Shown: positions 40,978 through 51,668, numbered from the stretch's first letter. The stretch is DNA of 64,000 bases from Streptomyces sp. NBC_00513 (GCF_041431415.1 NZ_CP107845.1:3534001-3598000), one strand, 5' to 3'. Numbers and translations are program-made. The notes: generated from the sequence alone by a model not told the origin.

Positions 40978-41349
40978 TCACACGGCCCAGGGCAGGGTCC
41001 GGGTGCCTTCCGTGCCGGTGACGGAGACGATGCCGTCGGCGCGCATGGCGACGTGGGCCTCGAACCGTTCGGGGGAGCTGATGCGGCGGGACACGTCGGG
41101 CGGCAGGACCAGGGTCCGGCCCGCGGCGACCGTCTCGGTGCGGCCCCCGGAGGTGACCTCCAGGGTGCCCGAGGTGACCGTCCAGACCTGCTCGCGGGTG
41201 ACGGAGTGCTCGGGGCCGGCGCTCCCGGCGGGCATGTCGACGTACCAGGTGCTCAGTTCGGCGCTGCCCCGGCTGGGGGCGGCGTGGCCGGTCATCGTGG
41301 CGTTCGGGGTGACGGTGACGTGGTCGGGGGAAGGGTGGATCACGCGCAT
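40978..41349 (-). CDS. Cupin-domain protein
   Basis: A 123-aa single-domain cupin. The first cupin motif is around GPEHSVTREQVWTVTSGTLE and the second around GRTLVLPPDVSRRI. The metal-binding histidines are only partly conserved (one His in EHS, a Gln at the next site), so metal binding is uncertain. RBS AGAGGA seven bases before the ATG at 41349. It is divergent from the MarR gene and shares its palindromic operator, so the MarR protein probably represses it. Small cupins of this kind often handle toxic or aromatic small molecules. Confidence 0.88.
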   Translation of the reverse strand: MRVIHPSPDHVTVTPNATMTGHAAPSRGSAELSTWYVDMPAGSAGPEHSVTREQVWTVTSGTLEVTSGGRTETVAAGRTLVLPPDVSRRISSPERFEAHVAMRADGIVSVTGTEGTRTLPWAV

Positions 41350-41369
41350 GACGGAGTCCTCTCCAAGAT

Positions 41370-41415
41370 GAGTAAAGCTGCTTTACTCGCTGATCCGAGT
41401 AAAGCAGGTTGACTC
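41370..41415. promoter_or_regulatory. Tandem MarR-type operator
   Basis: The first site GAGTAAAGCTGCTTTACTC (41370-41388) is a perfect 9-bp palindrome around one base. The second, GAGTAAAGCAGGTTGACTC (41397-41415), repeats the left arm exactly and has a degenerate right arm. The sites begin 27 bases apart, about 2.6 helical turns. They lie between the cupin and marR starts, ending 13 bases before the marR ATG, so binding would block both genes. Confidence 0.82.
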
Positions 41416-41427
41416 ACCCGTGTCACC

Positions 41428-41943
41428 ATGAATCCCGTGACCAGAACCGAAGCCGGCAACGGCGACCCCGGACACCGCGGCCACGGGAGCGAAGATCCCG
41501 GCATCGAGCTGACCCTCCTCGTCGGGATGGGGTTCCAGCTCCTGCTGGCCGAGTTCACCCGCCGCCTCACCGCCGTCGGCGAAGGCGACCTGCGCCCCCT
41601 GCACGGCATGGCCTTCCAGGTCCTCAAGGGGCCCGGCGCCACCGCCACCGAGCTCGCCGAGCGACTCGGGGTGACCAAGCAGGCCGCCGGGCAGATGGTC
41701 GACGACCTGGAGCGACGCGGGTACGTACGGCGCGAGCCCCACCCCGGGGGCGGCCGCCGCAAGCTGGTCGTCCTGACCCGTGCGGCCTACGACCACCTGA
41801 ACGTCGCGGGCGCGATCATGCACGAGCTGGAGGCCGAACTCGGCGGCGCCGCCGACCTCCCGGCGCTGCGGCACGAACTCACCCGGGTCGTCCGCGCCCT
41901 GCACGGGGACGGCCCGCTCCCGGCCCTGCGGCCGGTGTGGTGA
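41428..41943 (+). CDS. MarR-family transcriptional regulator
   Basis: A 171-aa regulator. The winged helix is ATELAERLGVTKQAAGQMVD followed by DLERRGYVRREPHPGGGRRK and LVVLT, as in all MarR proteins. Helices on both sides form the dimer part. The first about 25 residues are polar and may not all be translated: GTG at 41437 is another possible start, and no ribosome site is obvious for either, so the message may be leaderless. It probably represses itself and the divergent cupin gene through the tandem palindromes just upstream. Confidence 0.9.
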   Translation: MNPVTRTEAGNGDPGHRGHGSEDPGIELTLLVGMGFQLLLAEFTRRLTAVGEGDLRPLHGMAFQVLKGPGATATELAERLGVTKQAAGQMVDDLERRGYVRREPHPGGGRRKLVVLTRAAYDHLNVAGAIMHELEAELGGAADLPALRHELTRVVRALHGDGPLPALRPVW

Positions 41944-42012
41944 ACCCCGCCGCCCCCCTGACCGACGGTGTCGGGGAAAGGACGTCGGGGAAACGGCGTC
42001 GGGGAAAGCGAA

Positions 42013-42060
42013 AGGCCCGCCGGTGCCGCGGCTCGGATGAGCCGTGACACCGACGGGCCT
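42013..42060. terminator. Bidirectional hairpin between marR and ccsB
   Basis: A 22-base arm (42013-42034) pairs with 42039-42060 with a few mismatches and a GGAT loop. The two genes converge here. Confidence 0.85.
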
Positions 42061-42085
42061 GTGCCCGTGCGGTCGAACGCCCGCG

Positions 42086-43168
42086 TCAGACGCCCGCGTA
42101 CGAGTGCTTTCCGCTGAGCAGGATGTTCACGCCGTAGTAGTTCCAGATCCAGCAGGCGAAGGCGAAGAGCGCCAGGTACGCGGCCTTGCGGCCCTTCCAG
42201 CCGGCGGTGGCCCGGGCGTGCAGGTAGCAGGCGTACGCCACCCACGTCACGAAGGACCAGACCTCCTTGGGGTCCCAGCCCCAGTAGCGGCCCCAGGCGT
42301 CGCCGGCCCAGATCGCGCCCGCCACGATGGTGAAGGTCCACAGCGGGAAGACGGCCGCGTTGATCCGGTACGAGAACTTGTCGAGCGAGGCCGCCGAAGG
42401 CAGCCGCTCCATGACCGAGGAACGGAAGCGGCCCGGGGTGCGACCGGCTTCGAGGTGGGCCTCGTAGGAGTCGCGGAACAGGTACAGCACCGCGCCGGCC
42501 GCGCCGATGTAGAACACCGCACCGCAGAAGATGGCGGTCGAGACGTGGATCCACAGCCAGTACGAGTGGAGGGCCGGCACCAGCTGATCGCTGTCGGTGT
42601 ACAGCCACGTGGTGGCGATGCCCAGGTCGAGCAGCACGGTGGTGATGAGGATCAGACCGAGCCAGCGCACGTTCTTCTTCAGCAGGAGCAGCACCAGGTA
42701 CGCGCCGACGGCCACCGTGGAGAAGGTCACCGAGAACTCGTACATGTTGCCCCAGGGGGCCCGCTGCACCGACATGGCGCGGGCCACGACACCGGCCGCC
42801 TCGATGAGGAAGCCGAGCACGGTCAGCGAGACCGCGACCCGCCCGTACAGGTCTCCCCGCTCGGTGCCGCCGGCCGCGCCCGGACCGTCCGGCACGTCCC
42901 GCGAGCCGGAGGCGGACCGGGTGACGACCTTCGGCCGGTCCAGGACGGCGGTGCCGCCCTGGGACCGCACCTGCACGGCGGGGGCCTGGGCGCTCTTGGC
43001 GGTGGTCAGCGCGGCGGCCGTGCGGGCGACCTTGCTGCGGCTGCCGAACGTCCACTCGGTGATGTGCGCGAGGAAGGCGAGCGTGTAGACCGCCATCGAC
43101 GAATAGACCAGGTAGTTGCTGAGCTCAGCCAGACTCTCGTTGGCTGCGGCTGCGAGCGGCGTCATCAT
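42086..43168 (-). CDS. ccsB: Cytochrome c biogenesis protein CcsB/CcsA (heme handling, System II)
   Basis: A 360-aa membrane protein with about eight helices. It carries heme across the membrane and, with ResB, attaches it to apocytochrome c. The tryptophan-rich WWD-type motif is seen in WAGDAWGRYWGWDPKEVWSF, and the flanking histidines (HSYWLWIHVSTAIF, SGKHSYAGV) are the usual heme ligands. A long non-membrane loop at about 45-95 is lineage-specific. The start overlaps the resB stop (ATGA). It is the last gene of the ResA-CcdA-ResB-CcsB group. Confidence 0.93.
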   Translation of the reverse strand: MMTPLAAAANESLAELSNYLVYSSMAVYTLAFLAHITEWTFGSRSKVARTAAALTTAKSAQAPAVQVRSQGGTAVLDRPKVVTRSASGSRDVPDGPGAAGGTERGDLYGRVAVSLTVLGFLIEAAGVVARAMSVQRAPWGNMYEFSVTFSTVAVGAYLVLLLLKKNVRWLGLILITTVLLDLGIATTWLYTDSDQLVPALHSYWLWIHVSTAIFCGAVFYIGAAGAVLYLFRDSYEAHLEAGRTPGRFRSSVMERLPSAASLDKFSYRINAAVFPLWTFTIVAGAIWAGDAWGRYWGWDPKEVWSFVTWVAYACYLHARATAGWKGRKAAYLALFAFACWIWNYYGVNILLSGKHSYAGV

Positions 43169-44877
43169 CCGCGCTCCCCTTCGACAGGTTCCGTGACAGG
43201 TTGGTCGGGCGCGGTGGGCGCCTGCTGGTGGAGCGCGGCGGAGAGCACCGCGAGCTCCTCCGGGAGCTTGGCGGACTCGCTGCGGCCGAGGCCCGCCATC
43301 TCGACGACGGTGACGCCGTCCTTGCCGGTGACCGCCCGGACCCAGATCCGGCGGCGCTGGATGAACAGCGAGGCGGCCAGGCCGCCGATCGCGACGACGG
43401 CGCCCGCGAGGGCCAGGCCGTTGGCCGGCTGCTGGGTGACCGAGAAGGTGGCCCAGCGCTCGACGCTCTCGAACTTCACGGTGCCCGCGCCGTTCGGCAG
43501 GGTCATCGTCTCGCCGGGCAGCAGCTTCTGCTTGAACAGCTCGCCCTTGTCGTCCTCGAACTGCTTCATCTTCGAGGTGTTCAGCTGGTACACGTTCTGC
43601 GGCAGACCCGAGTCCACGCCGAGGCTGCCGTGGTAGGCGCTGAGCGCGAGGACGGGGAAGTCCAGGGCCGGGAACTGCGAGAGCATCGTGCCCTTGCCCT
43701 CACCCGCGAAGGTGGGCACGAACATGGCGTTGAAGCCGAGCTGCTCCGCCTTGCCGTCCTTGTTCCTGTAGCCGTCGGTGACCTTGACGGCGCCCGACGA
43801 GCTGAGGTTCGCGTCGAAGGGCAGCATCGGCACGGCGTCCTTGTAGATCACCTTGCCGTTGGGGTCGGTCACCGAGATGACCGGCGCGTAGCCGTGACCG
43901 AGGAGGAAGATCTTCGAGCCGTCGACCTCCAGCGGCTTGTTGACCTCGATCTCGGACTTGACCGGCTTGCCGCCCGCGCCCTCGCTGAAGGTCACGTACG
44001 CCTTGAAGTCGCGCGGGGTGCCCTTCTGCGGCCCGGTCTTCTCGTACGTCGCGTCGAACTTGTCCAGGGTGAACGAGAACGGCGGCAGGTTGTCCGAGGA
44101 GAAGAGGCTGCCGGACTTGAAGTCGTCGTACTGGGTGAGCGTGTTCGAGAAGCCCTTGCCGCGCAGGACGAGCTTGCCGCCCTCGGACTTGTAGAGCTGT
44201 CCGACCGCGAAGGCCACCAGCATGAAGATCAGGGCGATGTGGAAGGCCAGGTTGCCGGCCTCGCGCAGGTAGCCCTTCTCGGCGGCCACCGAGTCCCGGG
44301 CCGCCTCGGTGCGGAAGCGACGGCCACCGAGCACGTCCTTCGCGTACGAGAGCACCTCGTCCGGGGACTTCTCCGTGCGCCACGTCGCGTACGCGGGGAG
44401 CCGGTCGAGCCGCCGGGGGGCGCCCGGCGGGCGGCCGGTGAGCTGGCCGACGAACTGCCAGGTGCGCGGGATGATGCAGCCGATCAGCGACACGAACAGC
44501 AGGATGTAGATCGCGGAGAACCACACCGAGCTGTAGACGTCGAAGAGCTGGAGCTTCTCGGCGACGGGCACCCAGAAGTCGTGGGTCCGCTTCCACTCCG
44601 CGACCTTCATCGCGTCGACCTGGGTCTGCGGGATCAGGGAGCCCGGGATGGAACCCAGGGACAGCAGGAAGAGCAGGATCAGCGCCACCCGCATGGAGGT
44701 GAGCTGCCGCCAGAACCAGCGGGCCCAGCCGATCACGCCGATGCCGACGGGGGCGGTGGGACCGTCCTCCAGGGGGGCTGTGGACAGTTGGGCGCCCGCG
44801 GCGGCGTCGGCGTTGGCCTCGGCCTGCTCGGTGGACTCGTGCGGCGTCTCGGTGGACGCCTTGTCGGTCGTACTCAT
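43165..44877 (-). CDS. resB: Cytochrome c biogenesis protein ResB
   Basis: A 570-aa membrane protein, partner of CcsB in System II. Membrane helices include MRVALILLFLLSLGSIPGSL, ILLFVSLIGCIIPRTWQFVG and a later one (FHIALIFMLVAFAVGQLY). A large outside domain (about 245-475) contains FSFTLDKFDATYE and MLPFDANLSSSGAVKVTDGY, and a last helix is at about 480 (LALAGAVVAIGGLAASLFI). QTQVDAMKVAEW is the usual segment after the first helix. The N-terminus is a Glu/Ala/Thr-rich cytoplasmic extension of about 45 residues. The ccdA stop lies 13 bases upstream. Confidence 0.93.
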   Translation of the reverse strand: MSTTDKASTETPHESTEQAEANADAAAGAQLSTAPLEDGPTAPVGIGVIGWARWFWRQLTSMRVALILLFLLSLGSIPGSLIPQTQVDAMKVAEWKRTHDFWVPVAEKLQLFDVYSSVWFSAIYILLFVSLIGCIIPRTWQFVGQLTGRPPGAPRRLDRLPAYATWRTEKSPDEVLSYAKDVLGGRRFRTEAARDSVAAEKGYLREAGNLAFHIALIFMLVAFAVGQLYKSEGGKLVLRGKGFSNTLTQYDDFKSGSLFSSDNLPPFSFTLDKFDATYEKTGPQKGTPRDFKAYVTFSEGAGGKPVKSEIEVNKPLEVDGSKIFLLGHGYAPVISVTDPNGKVIYKDAVPMLPFDANLSSSGAVKVTDGYRNKDGKAEQLGFNAMFVPTFAGEGKGTMLSQFPALDFPVLALSAYHGSLGVDSGLPQNVYQLNTSKMKQFEDDKGELFKQKLLPGETMTLPNGAGTVKFESVERWATFSVTQQPANGLALAGAVVAIGGLAASLFIQRRRIWVRAVTGKDGVTVVEMAGLGRSESAKLPEELAVLSAALHQQAPTAPDQPVTEPVEGERG

Positions 44878-44890
44878 GTCCGTGTAGTCC

Positions 44891-45676
44891 TCAGATCCCC
44901 ACCGTGAAGCCGTCGGTCCAGGCCTGCATGTCGCTGATGAGCGTGCCCCACCATCCTGTGACGAGCAGCAGGCCGGTGAGGATCAGCATGCCGCCGCCGA
45001 TCCGCATCACCCATGCATAGTGCTTCTTCACCCAGCCGAACGCACCGAGCGCCTTGCGGAAGGCGATGGCGGTGACGATGAAGGGCAGCCCCAGCCCCAG
45101 GCAGAACACGACGGTCAGCAGCGCGCCGCGGCCCGCCGTCGCCTGGTCGATGGAGAGCGTGTTGACCGCCGCGAGCGTCGGCCCCATGCAGGGGGTCCAG
45201 CCGACCCCGAAGAGCACGCCCAGCAGGGGCGCGCCGACCAGCCCGGCGGCCGGCTTCCTGTGGAAGCGGAACTCGCGCATCGTCAGCCCGGGGATCCAGC
45301 CCATGAAGAAGAAGCCGAGGAGTATCACCAGCGCGCCCAGCGCCCTGGAGATGGGTTCCTTGTTGTCCGCGAGGGTCGCCCCGAAGTAGCCGAAGAGCGC
45401 GCCCGTGGAGACGAAGACGGCCGTGAAGCCGAGGACGAACAGACCCGCTCCGGCCAGCATCCGCCCGCGTCGGGCCTCGGCGAGGTCCGCTCCACCGACG
45501 CCGGTCACGTAGGACAGGTAGCCGGGGACCAGCGGCAGCACGCAGGGCGAGAAGAAGGACACGAGTCCCGCGAACAGCGAGAGCGGCAGGGCCAACAGCA
45601 GGGCGCCGTTGAGGACGGTGGTGTTCACGCCGGTCGCCTCGGCGGCGAGGACGAGGTGGGGGAGCTCGGAGACCAC
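44891..45676 (-). CDS. ccdA: Thiol-disulfide carrier CcdA
   Basis: A 261-aa, six-helix membrane protein that carries reducing power from cytoplasmic thioredoxin to the outside. The two redox cysteines lie in [17 protein letters not shown] and [15 protein letters not shown], at the expected places in helices 1 and 4. It probably reduces the ResA-like thioredoxin whose gene ends four bases upstream, keeping apocytochrome c cysteines ready for heme. Confidence 0.95.
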   Translation of the reverse strand: MVSELPHLVLAAEATGVNTTVLNGALLLALPLSLFAGLVSFFSPCVLPLVPGYLSYVTGVGGADLAEARRGRMLAGAGLFVLGFTAVFVSTGALFGYFGATLADNKEPISRALGALVILLGFFFMGWIPGLTMREFRFHRKPAAGLVGAPLLGVLFGVGWTPCMGPTLAAVNTLSIDQATAGRGALLTVVFCLGLGLPFIVTAIAFRKALGAFGWVKKHYAWVMRIGGGMLILTGLLLVTGWWGTLISDMQAWTDGFTVGI

Positions 45677-45680
45677 GAGG

Positions 45681-46316
45681 TCACTTCTCCGCGAGGAGCG
45701 GGTCGATCATCGAGCGCAGCTGCTCCTCGTTGACCGCGACCAGGGTGCGGGCGGCGATCCGGCCCTCCTTGTCGAGGACGATCGTGGAGGGGATCGACTG
45801 CGGGTTGAGCGTGCCCTTGGGGAAGCGGAGCATCAGCTTGCCGTCCGGGTCGTAGAGGCTCGGGTAGGTGATCCCGTAGGTCTCCTCGAAGGACGCGGCG
45901 TTCTGCTTGCTGTTGTCGCGGGTGTTCAGTCCGACGAAGGCGACGTCCTTGCCGCCGTCGGCCATGGCCTTGGACACCTTCGCGAAGTACGGGGCCTCGG
46001 CCCGGCAGGGCGGACACCACGAGCCCCACACGTTGAGGACGACGACCTTGCCCTTGAGGGAGGTGACGTCGAGGTTCTTGCCGTCCACGGTCTCGCCGTC
46101 CAGCTTGGGGGCCTCGGCGCGGTCCCCCTTGGCGACGGTGGAGATGCCGCTGGGGCCCGTCACGTAGTTGCCGCCGGCGGAACCGGAGGGTTTGCCGCCG
46201 CTGCCCGAATCGCTGCACGCCGAAAGGGTGAGGGCGCTCGCGAGGGTCACCGCGGTCAACAGGATGGCGCGGCCGCTGGTCGAGCGGCGGCGACGGGGGG
46301 CGCGGCTAAGGCTCAT
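45681..46316 (-). CDS. resA: ResA/TlpA-like thioredoxin lipoprotein
   Basis: A 211-aa lipid-anchored thioredoxin. Signal and lipobox are in [20 protein letters not shown] (LSAC, Cys34). A Gly/Ser linker follows, then the thioredoxin fold with [20 protein letters not shown] (CPPC), [10 protein letters not shown] and the cis-Pro region [10 protein letters not shown]. It reduces apocytochrome c outside the membrane and receives electrons from CcdA, encoded four bases downstream. The ResA name follows gene order. A general TlpA-like reductase is the alternative. Confidence 0.92.
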   Translation of the reverse strand: MSLSRAPRRRRSTSGRAILLTAVTLASALTLSACSDSGSGGKPSGSAGGNYVTGPSGISTVAKGDRAEAPKLDGETVDGKNLDVTSLKGKVVVLNVWGSWCPPCRAEAPYFAKVSKAMADGGKDVAFVGLNTRDNSKQNAASFEETYGITYPSLYDPDGKLMLRFPKGTLNPQSIPSTIVLDKEGRIAARTLVAVNEEQLRSMIDPLLAEK

Positions 46317-46382
46317 GTGAAAAGTTTCGCATGGGCGATTTGCGGATCTTCCACGCCCCCCGACGGTGAACCGAGACGCCGG

Positions 46383-47627
46383 TCAGGCGCCGGTGAGATA
46401 CGTGCGCCAGCCACCGGCCGGTGACCGGCCGGGGGCGAGGCCCCGCAGCCGGGCCAACACCTTGGGGTCCTGGACGTCCAGCCAGTCGATGAACTGCCGG
46501 AAGGATACGAGCCTTACGTCCTTTTTGTCCGCCATGCCCTTCAAGGCCTCCTCGACGGCGTCCATGTAGATGCCGCCGTTCCACTCCTCGAAGTGGTTGC
46601 CGATGAAGAGGGGCGCGCGGTTGGTCTCGTAGGCCCGCCGGAAGCCGCCGAGGTAGGCGCCGGCGGCCTGGGTGCGCCAGCCCGGGTAGTTGGCGGCGAC
46701 GCCCTTGGTGGTGTTCTTCGACTGGTTCGCCAGGATGTTGTAGTCCATCGAGAGCACCTCGAAGGAGTGACCGGGAAAGGGCAGGGACTGCAGGGGCAGG
46801 TCCCACAGGCCCGACTTCTTCGCCGGCCACTGCTGGAGGCCGCCGGGCGAGGAGGCGTCGTAGCGCCAGCCGCGCTCGCGCGCGGTGGGCAACAGGCCGT
46901 CCTGGCCTAGCAGGCAGGGGGTGCGACCGCCGACGAGTTCCTTGCGGTAGTCGAAGGGCAGCGGTTCGAGGTCCGTGAACCCGGTGTTGGTGCGCCAGTT
47001 CGTGACGAAGGACACGGCCTGGTCGATCTCGTCGTGCCAGTCCTGCGGCGACCACTTGGCGACGGAACCGGAGCCGCCGCAGAAGTGCCCGTTGAAATGC
47101 GTCCCGATCTCGTGGCCGTCGAGCCAGGCCTGGCGCACGTGACCGAGGGTGTTGCGGACGTTCTCGTCCTTGAGGTAGCCGATGTCCGAGGCCCCGACGG
47201 GGTTGTTCGGCGGCCGGTACAGGTGCTTCTTGGACTCCGGCAGGAGGTAGAGGCCGGAGAGGAAGAAGGTCATGGCCGCGCCGTGGTCCTTGGCGACCTT
47301 GAGGAAGCGGGGGAAGAGACCGTTGCCGACCTCGCCCGCGCCGTCCCAGCTGAAGACCACGAACTGGGGCGGCGTCTCGCCCGGCTGGAGCGGGACGGGG
47401 GCGGGGGGCTGGTGGGGCTGGGGCCCGGTGTTCGCGGTGGAGCCGTCCCCGATGCGCGTCACGGCGGGCGGTCCGGGTTTCGCGGAGCCGGTCGCGTCCG
47501 GGTGCGCCCCGGAGTCTCTCGAACCGGAGCCGCCACCGCAGCCGCCGACGCCCAGCGCGACGGCGCCGAGCCCGAGGCCGAGGGCGCCGCGTCGGGTGAA
47601 GTCCCGTGTCCTGCCCACATCGCTCAT
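46383..47627 (-). CDS. Polysaccharide deacetylase-like lipoprotein
   Basis: A 414-aa lipoprotein with an RR-containing signal (TRRGALGLGLGAVALGVGGC; lipobox GVGGC). Two features recall the NodB fold of carbohydrate esterase family 4: FVVFSWDGAGEVG in place of the usual F-x-F-D-D-G, and HEIGTHFNGHFCGG (His-x-x-x-His-like zinc site). Because one aspartate of the usual pair is missing and the start differs, its activity is uncertain; it may be an inactive or altered branch. It lies 66 bases upstream of the resA gene on the same strand, so it may join that transcript. Confidence 0.82.
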   Translation of the reverse strand: MSDVGRTRDFTRRGALGLGLGAVALGVGGCGGGSGSRDSGAHPDATGSAKPGPPAVTRIGDGSTANTGPQPHQPPAPVPLQPGETPPQFVVFSWDGAGEVGNGLFPRFLKVAKDHGAAMTFFLSGLYLLPESKKHLYRPPNNPVGASDIGYLKDENVRNTLGHVRQAWLDGHEIGTHFNGHFCGGSGSVAKWSPQDWHDEIDQAVSFVTNWRTNTGFTDLEPLPFDYRKELVGGRTPCLLGQDGLLPTARERGWRYDASSPGGLQQWPAKKSGLWDLPLQSLPFPGHSFEVLSMDYNILANQSKNTTKGVAANYPGWRTQAAGAYLGGFRRAYETNRAPLFIGNHFEEWNGGIYMDAVEEALKGMADKKDVRLVSFRQFIDWLDVQDPKVLARLRGLAPGRSPAGGWRTYLTGA

Positions 47628-47792
47628 GAAATGTCATACAAACGGACAATCAGAGGCGAATGAAGTCCGAGCACGGCGCGCCGTGGTCGACTTGTATGAA
47701 AATAGAGAAACCCATGGGCAGGTCATGGGCCGCCACGCCGCTGCCTTACGAAGCGCGCGGCTGCCGGGCGGTCTCCGGGCCGACACGAAAGA

Positions 47793-47820
47793 GCCCGGAC
47801 CCCCCGAAGGAAGCCCGGGC
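47793..47820 (-). terminator. Weak hairpin after the phosphatase gene
   Basis: GCCCGG/CCGGGC arms, followed on the minus strand by CTCTTTCGTG, 48 bases past the stop. Confidence 0.4.
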
Positions 47821-47867
47821 CGGGCCCGACGAAAGCATCGGCCCCGAAGGTGTCGACCCCGTACGTC

Positions 47868-48598
47868 TCAGGCTCCGAAAGCCTTCGACTTCCCCTTCAC
47901 CGGCTTCGCACCGGCCAGCAGATGCGCCGGCACCAGGTCCCGGGCCGGCTCGCTGTAGCCCACCGACACCAGCTTGTCGCCCTGGTACGTGAACGAGGTC
48001 AGCGACGCCAGCGTGCACTGACGGCGCCTCGGGTCGTGCCACAGCCGACGCTTCTCCGCGAAGCTGCGCACGATCCAGATCGGCAGCTGGTGACTGACCG
48101 CCACCGCCTCGTGGCCGCGGGCCGCATCGCGCGCGGCCTCGATGGCGCTCATCATCCGCACCACCTGCTCCACGTACGGCTCGCCCCAGGACGGCTTGAA
48201 CGGGTTCGTCAGGTGCTTCCAGTTCTCCGGCTTGCGCAGCGCACCGTCGCCCACACCGAAGGTCTTGCCCTCGAAGACGTTGCCCGCCTCGATCAGCCGA
48301 CCGTCGGTCGCCAGGTCCAGACCGTGCACCTTCGCGACGGGCGCGGCCGTCTCCTGCGCCCGCTCCAACGGGGACGCCACGACGTGCGTGATGTCCCGGC
48401 CCTGGAGATGCTCCGCGACCCGGTCGGCCATCTGCCGGCCCAGCTCGGAGAGGTGGTAACCGGCGCGGCGGCCGTAGAGCACACCGTCCGGGTTGTGCAC
48501 CTCGCCGTGGCGCATCAGGTGCACGACGGTGATGTCGGGGGGATTGGCGGGACCGGCGGTCTCGGCGCCCGCGCCCGTGTCGTTGGTTCCGTCGGTGC

Positions 48599-48602
<4 letters not shown>
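47868..48602 (-). CDS. Histidine phosphatase family (phosphoglycerate-mutase-like)
   Basis: A 244-aa enzyme. The catalytic motif is [17 protein letters not shown] (Arg-His-Gly). The second part of the site is [12 protein letters not shown], and the late histidine is in [19 protein letters not shown]. Substrate not determined; family members act on sugar phosphates, phosphoproteins or small metabolites. The ATG at 48602 overlaps the hemL stop (ATGA), so it is made with HemL, and I would look for a link to tetrapyrrole synthesis. The frame is open further upstream only as an antisense-like overlap of hemL. Confidence 0.9.
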
Positions 48603-49921
<1,319 letters not shown>

Positions 49922-50054
49922 GGTCTCAGAGGCCGCGACAGACTTGCGGACGGGCGTTTCACCGCGCCGCCCCGGGGGAGGTCACTGCCATGATGATCAG
50001 GCTGCGTGGCGGGGGCCGCGGGGCCGGGGCAGGCAATACCAGTCGGGTGGAGAT

Positions 50055-50654
50055 ATGCAACGCGGTGGTGGACCGGGCGAGGGCACGGACGGCCTGGACC
50101 CGCAGCGCGCCCGTGATGCCCGCCGCCGAGGGAAGCACCGGCGCCGGGCCGCGGACGCGGCAGATCCCGTCCCCAACCCCATCCGGTCACCCGACGGCCT
50201 CCCCAGGGGGCGCGGCATGGGCGTGACGTACAAGTACTTCGGCGCCCCCGACGGCGCGACCGCCGCCAGGGTCCCGGTGACCATGCGTCCCGAGGAACTG
50301 GGCGGCGACGAGCTCGGCATGGGCGGCCTGTTCACCAAGATCAAGCCGGAGACGGTCGCGGCGATGGTCCTCACCGGCATCGAGGGCATACCCCTCCACA
50401 AGGTGCCGCCGCTCGAACTGGTCGTCCTCCACCCCGACTACGCCGTGGTCAAGCTGCCGATGACGGTTGTCGACCCGCTGCGCGGCGTCGGCGAGGAATC
50501 GGTCGGCGCGGCCGCCTTCATCTGGTCCACCGTCCCGGACCGCGGCGGCCCGCGCGACGCGTTCAACGTCTACCAGCTCCTCCACGAGTGGCAGGACTTC
50601 TCCCACCGCCTCCACGAAGCGGGCCACCAGCCGTACTGCCTCGTCTGGCCCTGA
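50055..50654 (+). CDS. Conserved hypothetical protein, 199 aa
   Basis: A soluble protein whose main part begins MGVTYKYFGAPDGATAARVP and continues GMGGLFTKIKPETVAAMVLT, VLHPDYAVVKLPMTVVDPLR and DAFNVYQLLHEWQDFSHRLH. Codon bias is good from 50055 (MQRGGGPGEGTDGLDPQRAR), where a GGAG lies close to the ATG. ATG at 50217, with AGGGGG six bases upstream, is the other candidate and would give 145 residues. It is divergent from hemL. The family is not recognised by function. Confidence 0.72.
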   Translation: MQRGGGPGEGTDGLDPQRARDARRRGKHRRRAADAADPVPNPIRSPDGLPRGRGMGVTYKYFGAPDGATAARVPVTMRPEELGGDELGMGGLFTKIKPETVAAMVLTGIEGIPLHKVPPLELVVLHPDYAVVKLPMTVVDPLRGVGEESVGAAAFIWSTVPDRGGPRDAFNVYQLLHEWQDFSHRLHEAGHQPYCLVWP

Positions 50655-51668
50655 CGGGCGCCGACGCCGCCTACGGCTACGGCTACGGCTACGGCCATGC
50701 GTACCGCCCGCAGGGGCGTCCGCAAGGGGCGGCTACGGCTACGGCTACGGTCATGCGCCCCCGACTCTGACGGCGCCCGCGAGGGCGATACGCCCGCCTG
50801 TGACGGCGATGCGCCTCCCCCTGTGATGCCGCCCGCCCCCGACTGTGACAGAGGTCACGGTCGGGGTTCCCGTCGGGGTTCCCGTCGGGGTTCCGCGCCG
50901 CGGATACGGACGGAGCGACGGGCCTGCGGCCAGCTGGCCGGGGGTCGGGGCCGCGGGTCGGGGGCGCGGGTCGGGGCCAGTTGGCCGCAGGCCGGGGTGC
51001 CTTCCGAGGTCACGGCTGCCCGAGGGCATGCCGACCTTCCGTGCGCGGCACGGCACGGGCGCGGCGGAACTCGGCCGGGCGCGGCGCGGCGCGCCCGGCG
51101 AAGCCCTGCCTGGCGGAGCCCGGCAGGGCCAGTCCGAGGCGGCACGGCGGAGCCCGGCGCGACGCGGCACGGTCCGACGCGGCGCGGGCCCGGTACAGCC
51201 CGGTACAGCCCGGCGCGGCACAGCGCGGCACGGCGCGGCACGGGCGCGGCACGGCGAGGCGCAGCCCAGCACGGCGGAGCCCAACGCAGCCCGCCCCGGC
51301 CCAGCGCGACGTGGTGACGCTGCACGGCGCGCCACGCCCCGGCCCACGTGGCGCGCGTGGCCCTCGGTGGTCTCGGCGAGCGGGAGCGCGTCCGCACCGG
51401 AAGGTGAGCGGCCCCCGCGTCGGCCATCGGGACGAACCGCGCAAGGTGCCCCCCGTCGGCGGTGACCTCTCGTTCCGCGCCTCGTATCCCGTGCCCCCGC
51501 CCCCGATCCGCACCCCGTCCCGCAGCCGGGGCACCGTGCAGCCGCAGCGCCCCGCAGCCGCAGCCGCGGCACCGTGCGGGCCCGGGCCCGTGACGGCGGC
51601 CGCCACCACGTCATCCGCCACCGCGTAATTCGGCCTCACCCCCATCCGGCCGATGGCATGCTGGCCCT
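50655..51668. other. 1-kb repeat-rich spacer without a supported gene
   Basis: It starts with (GGCTAC)n-like hexamer runs at 50668-50693 and 50732-50755. An exact (CGGGGTTCCCGT)n repeat follows around 50870-50895. Then come 300 bases (about 51040-51310) built almost only of CGGCACGG/CGGCGCGG-like words. Many frames are open on both strands, but all translate to Arg/Ala/Pro/Gly-only text without family features. I see no RNA gene either. It is the longest apparently empty stretch in the window. Confidence 0.65.

Noticed and set aside
50751..51614. A 287-codon minus-strand gene in the repeat-rich spacer
   Set aside because: It is composed almost only of Arg, Ala, Pro and Gly, follows the DNA word pattern in every frame, and has no ribosome site or domain.
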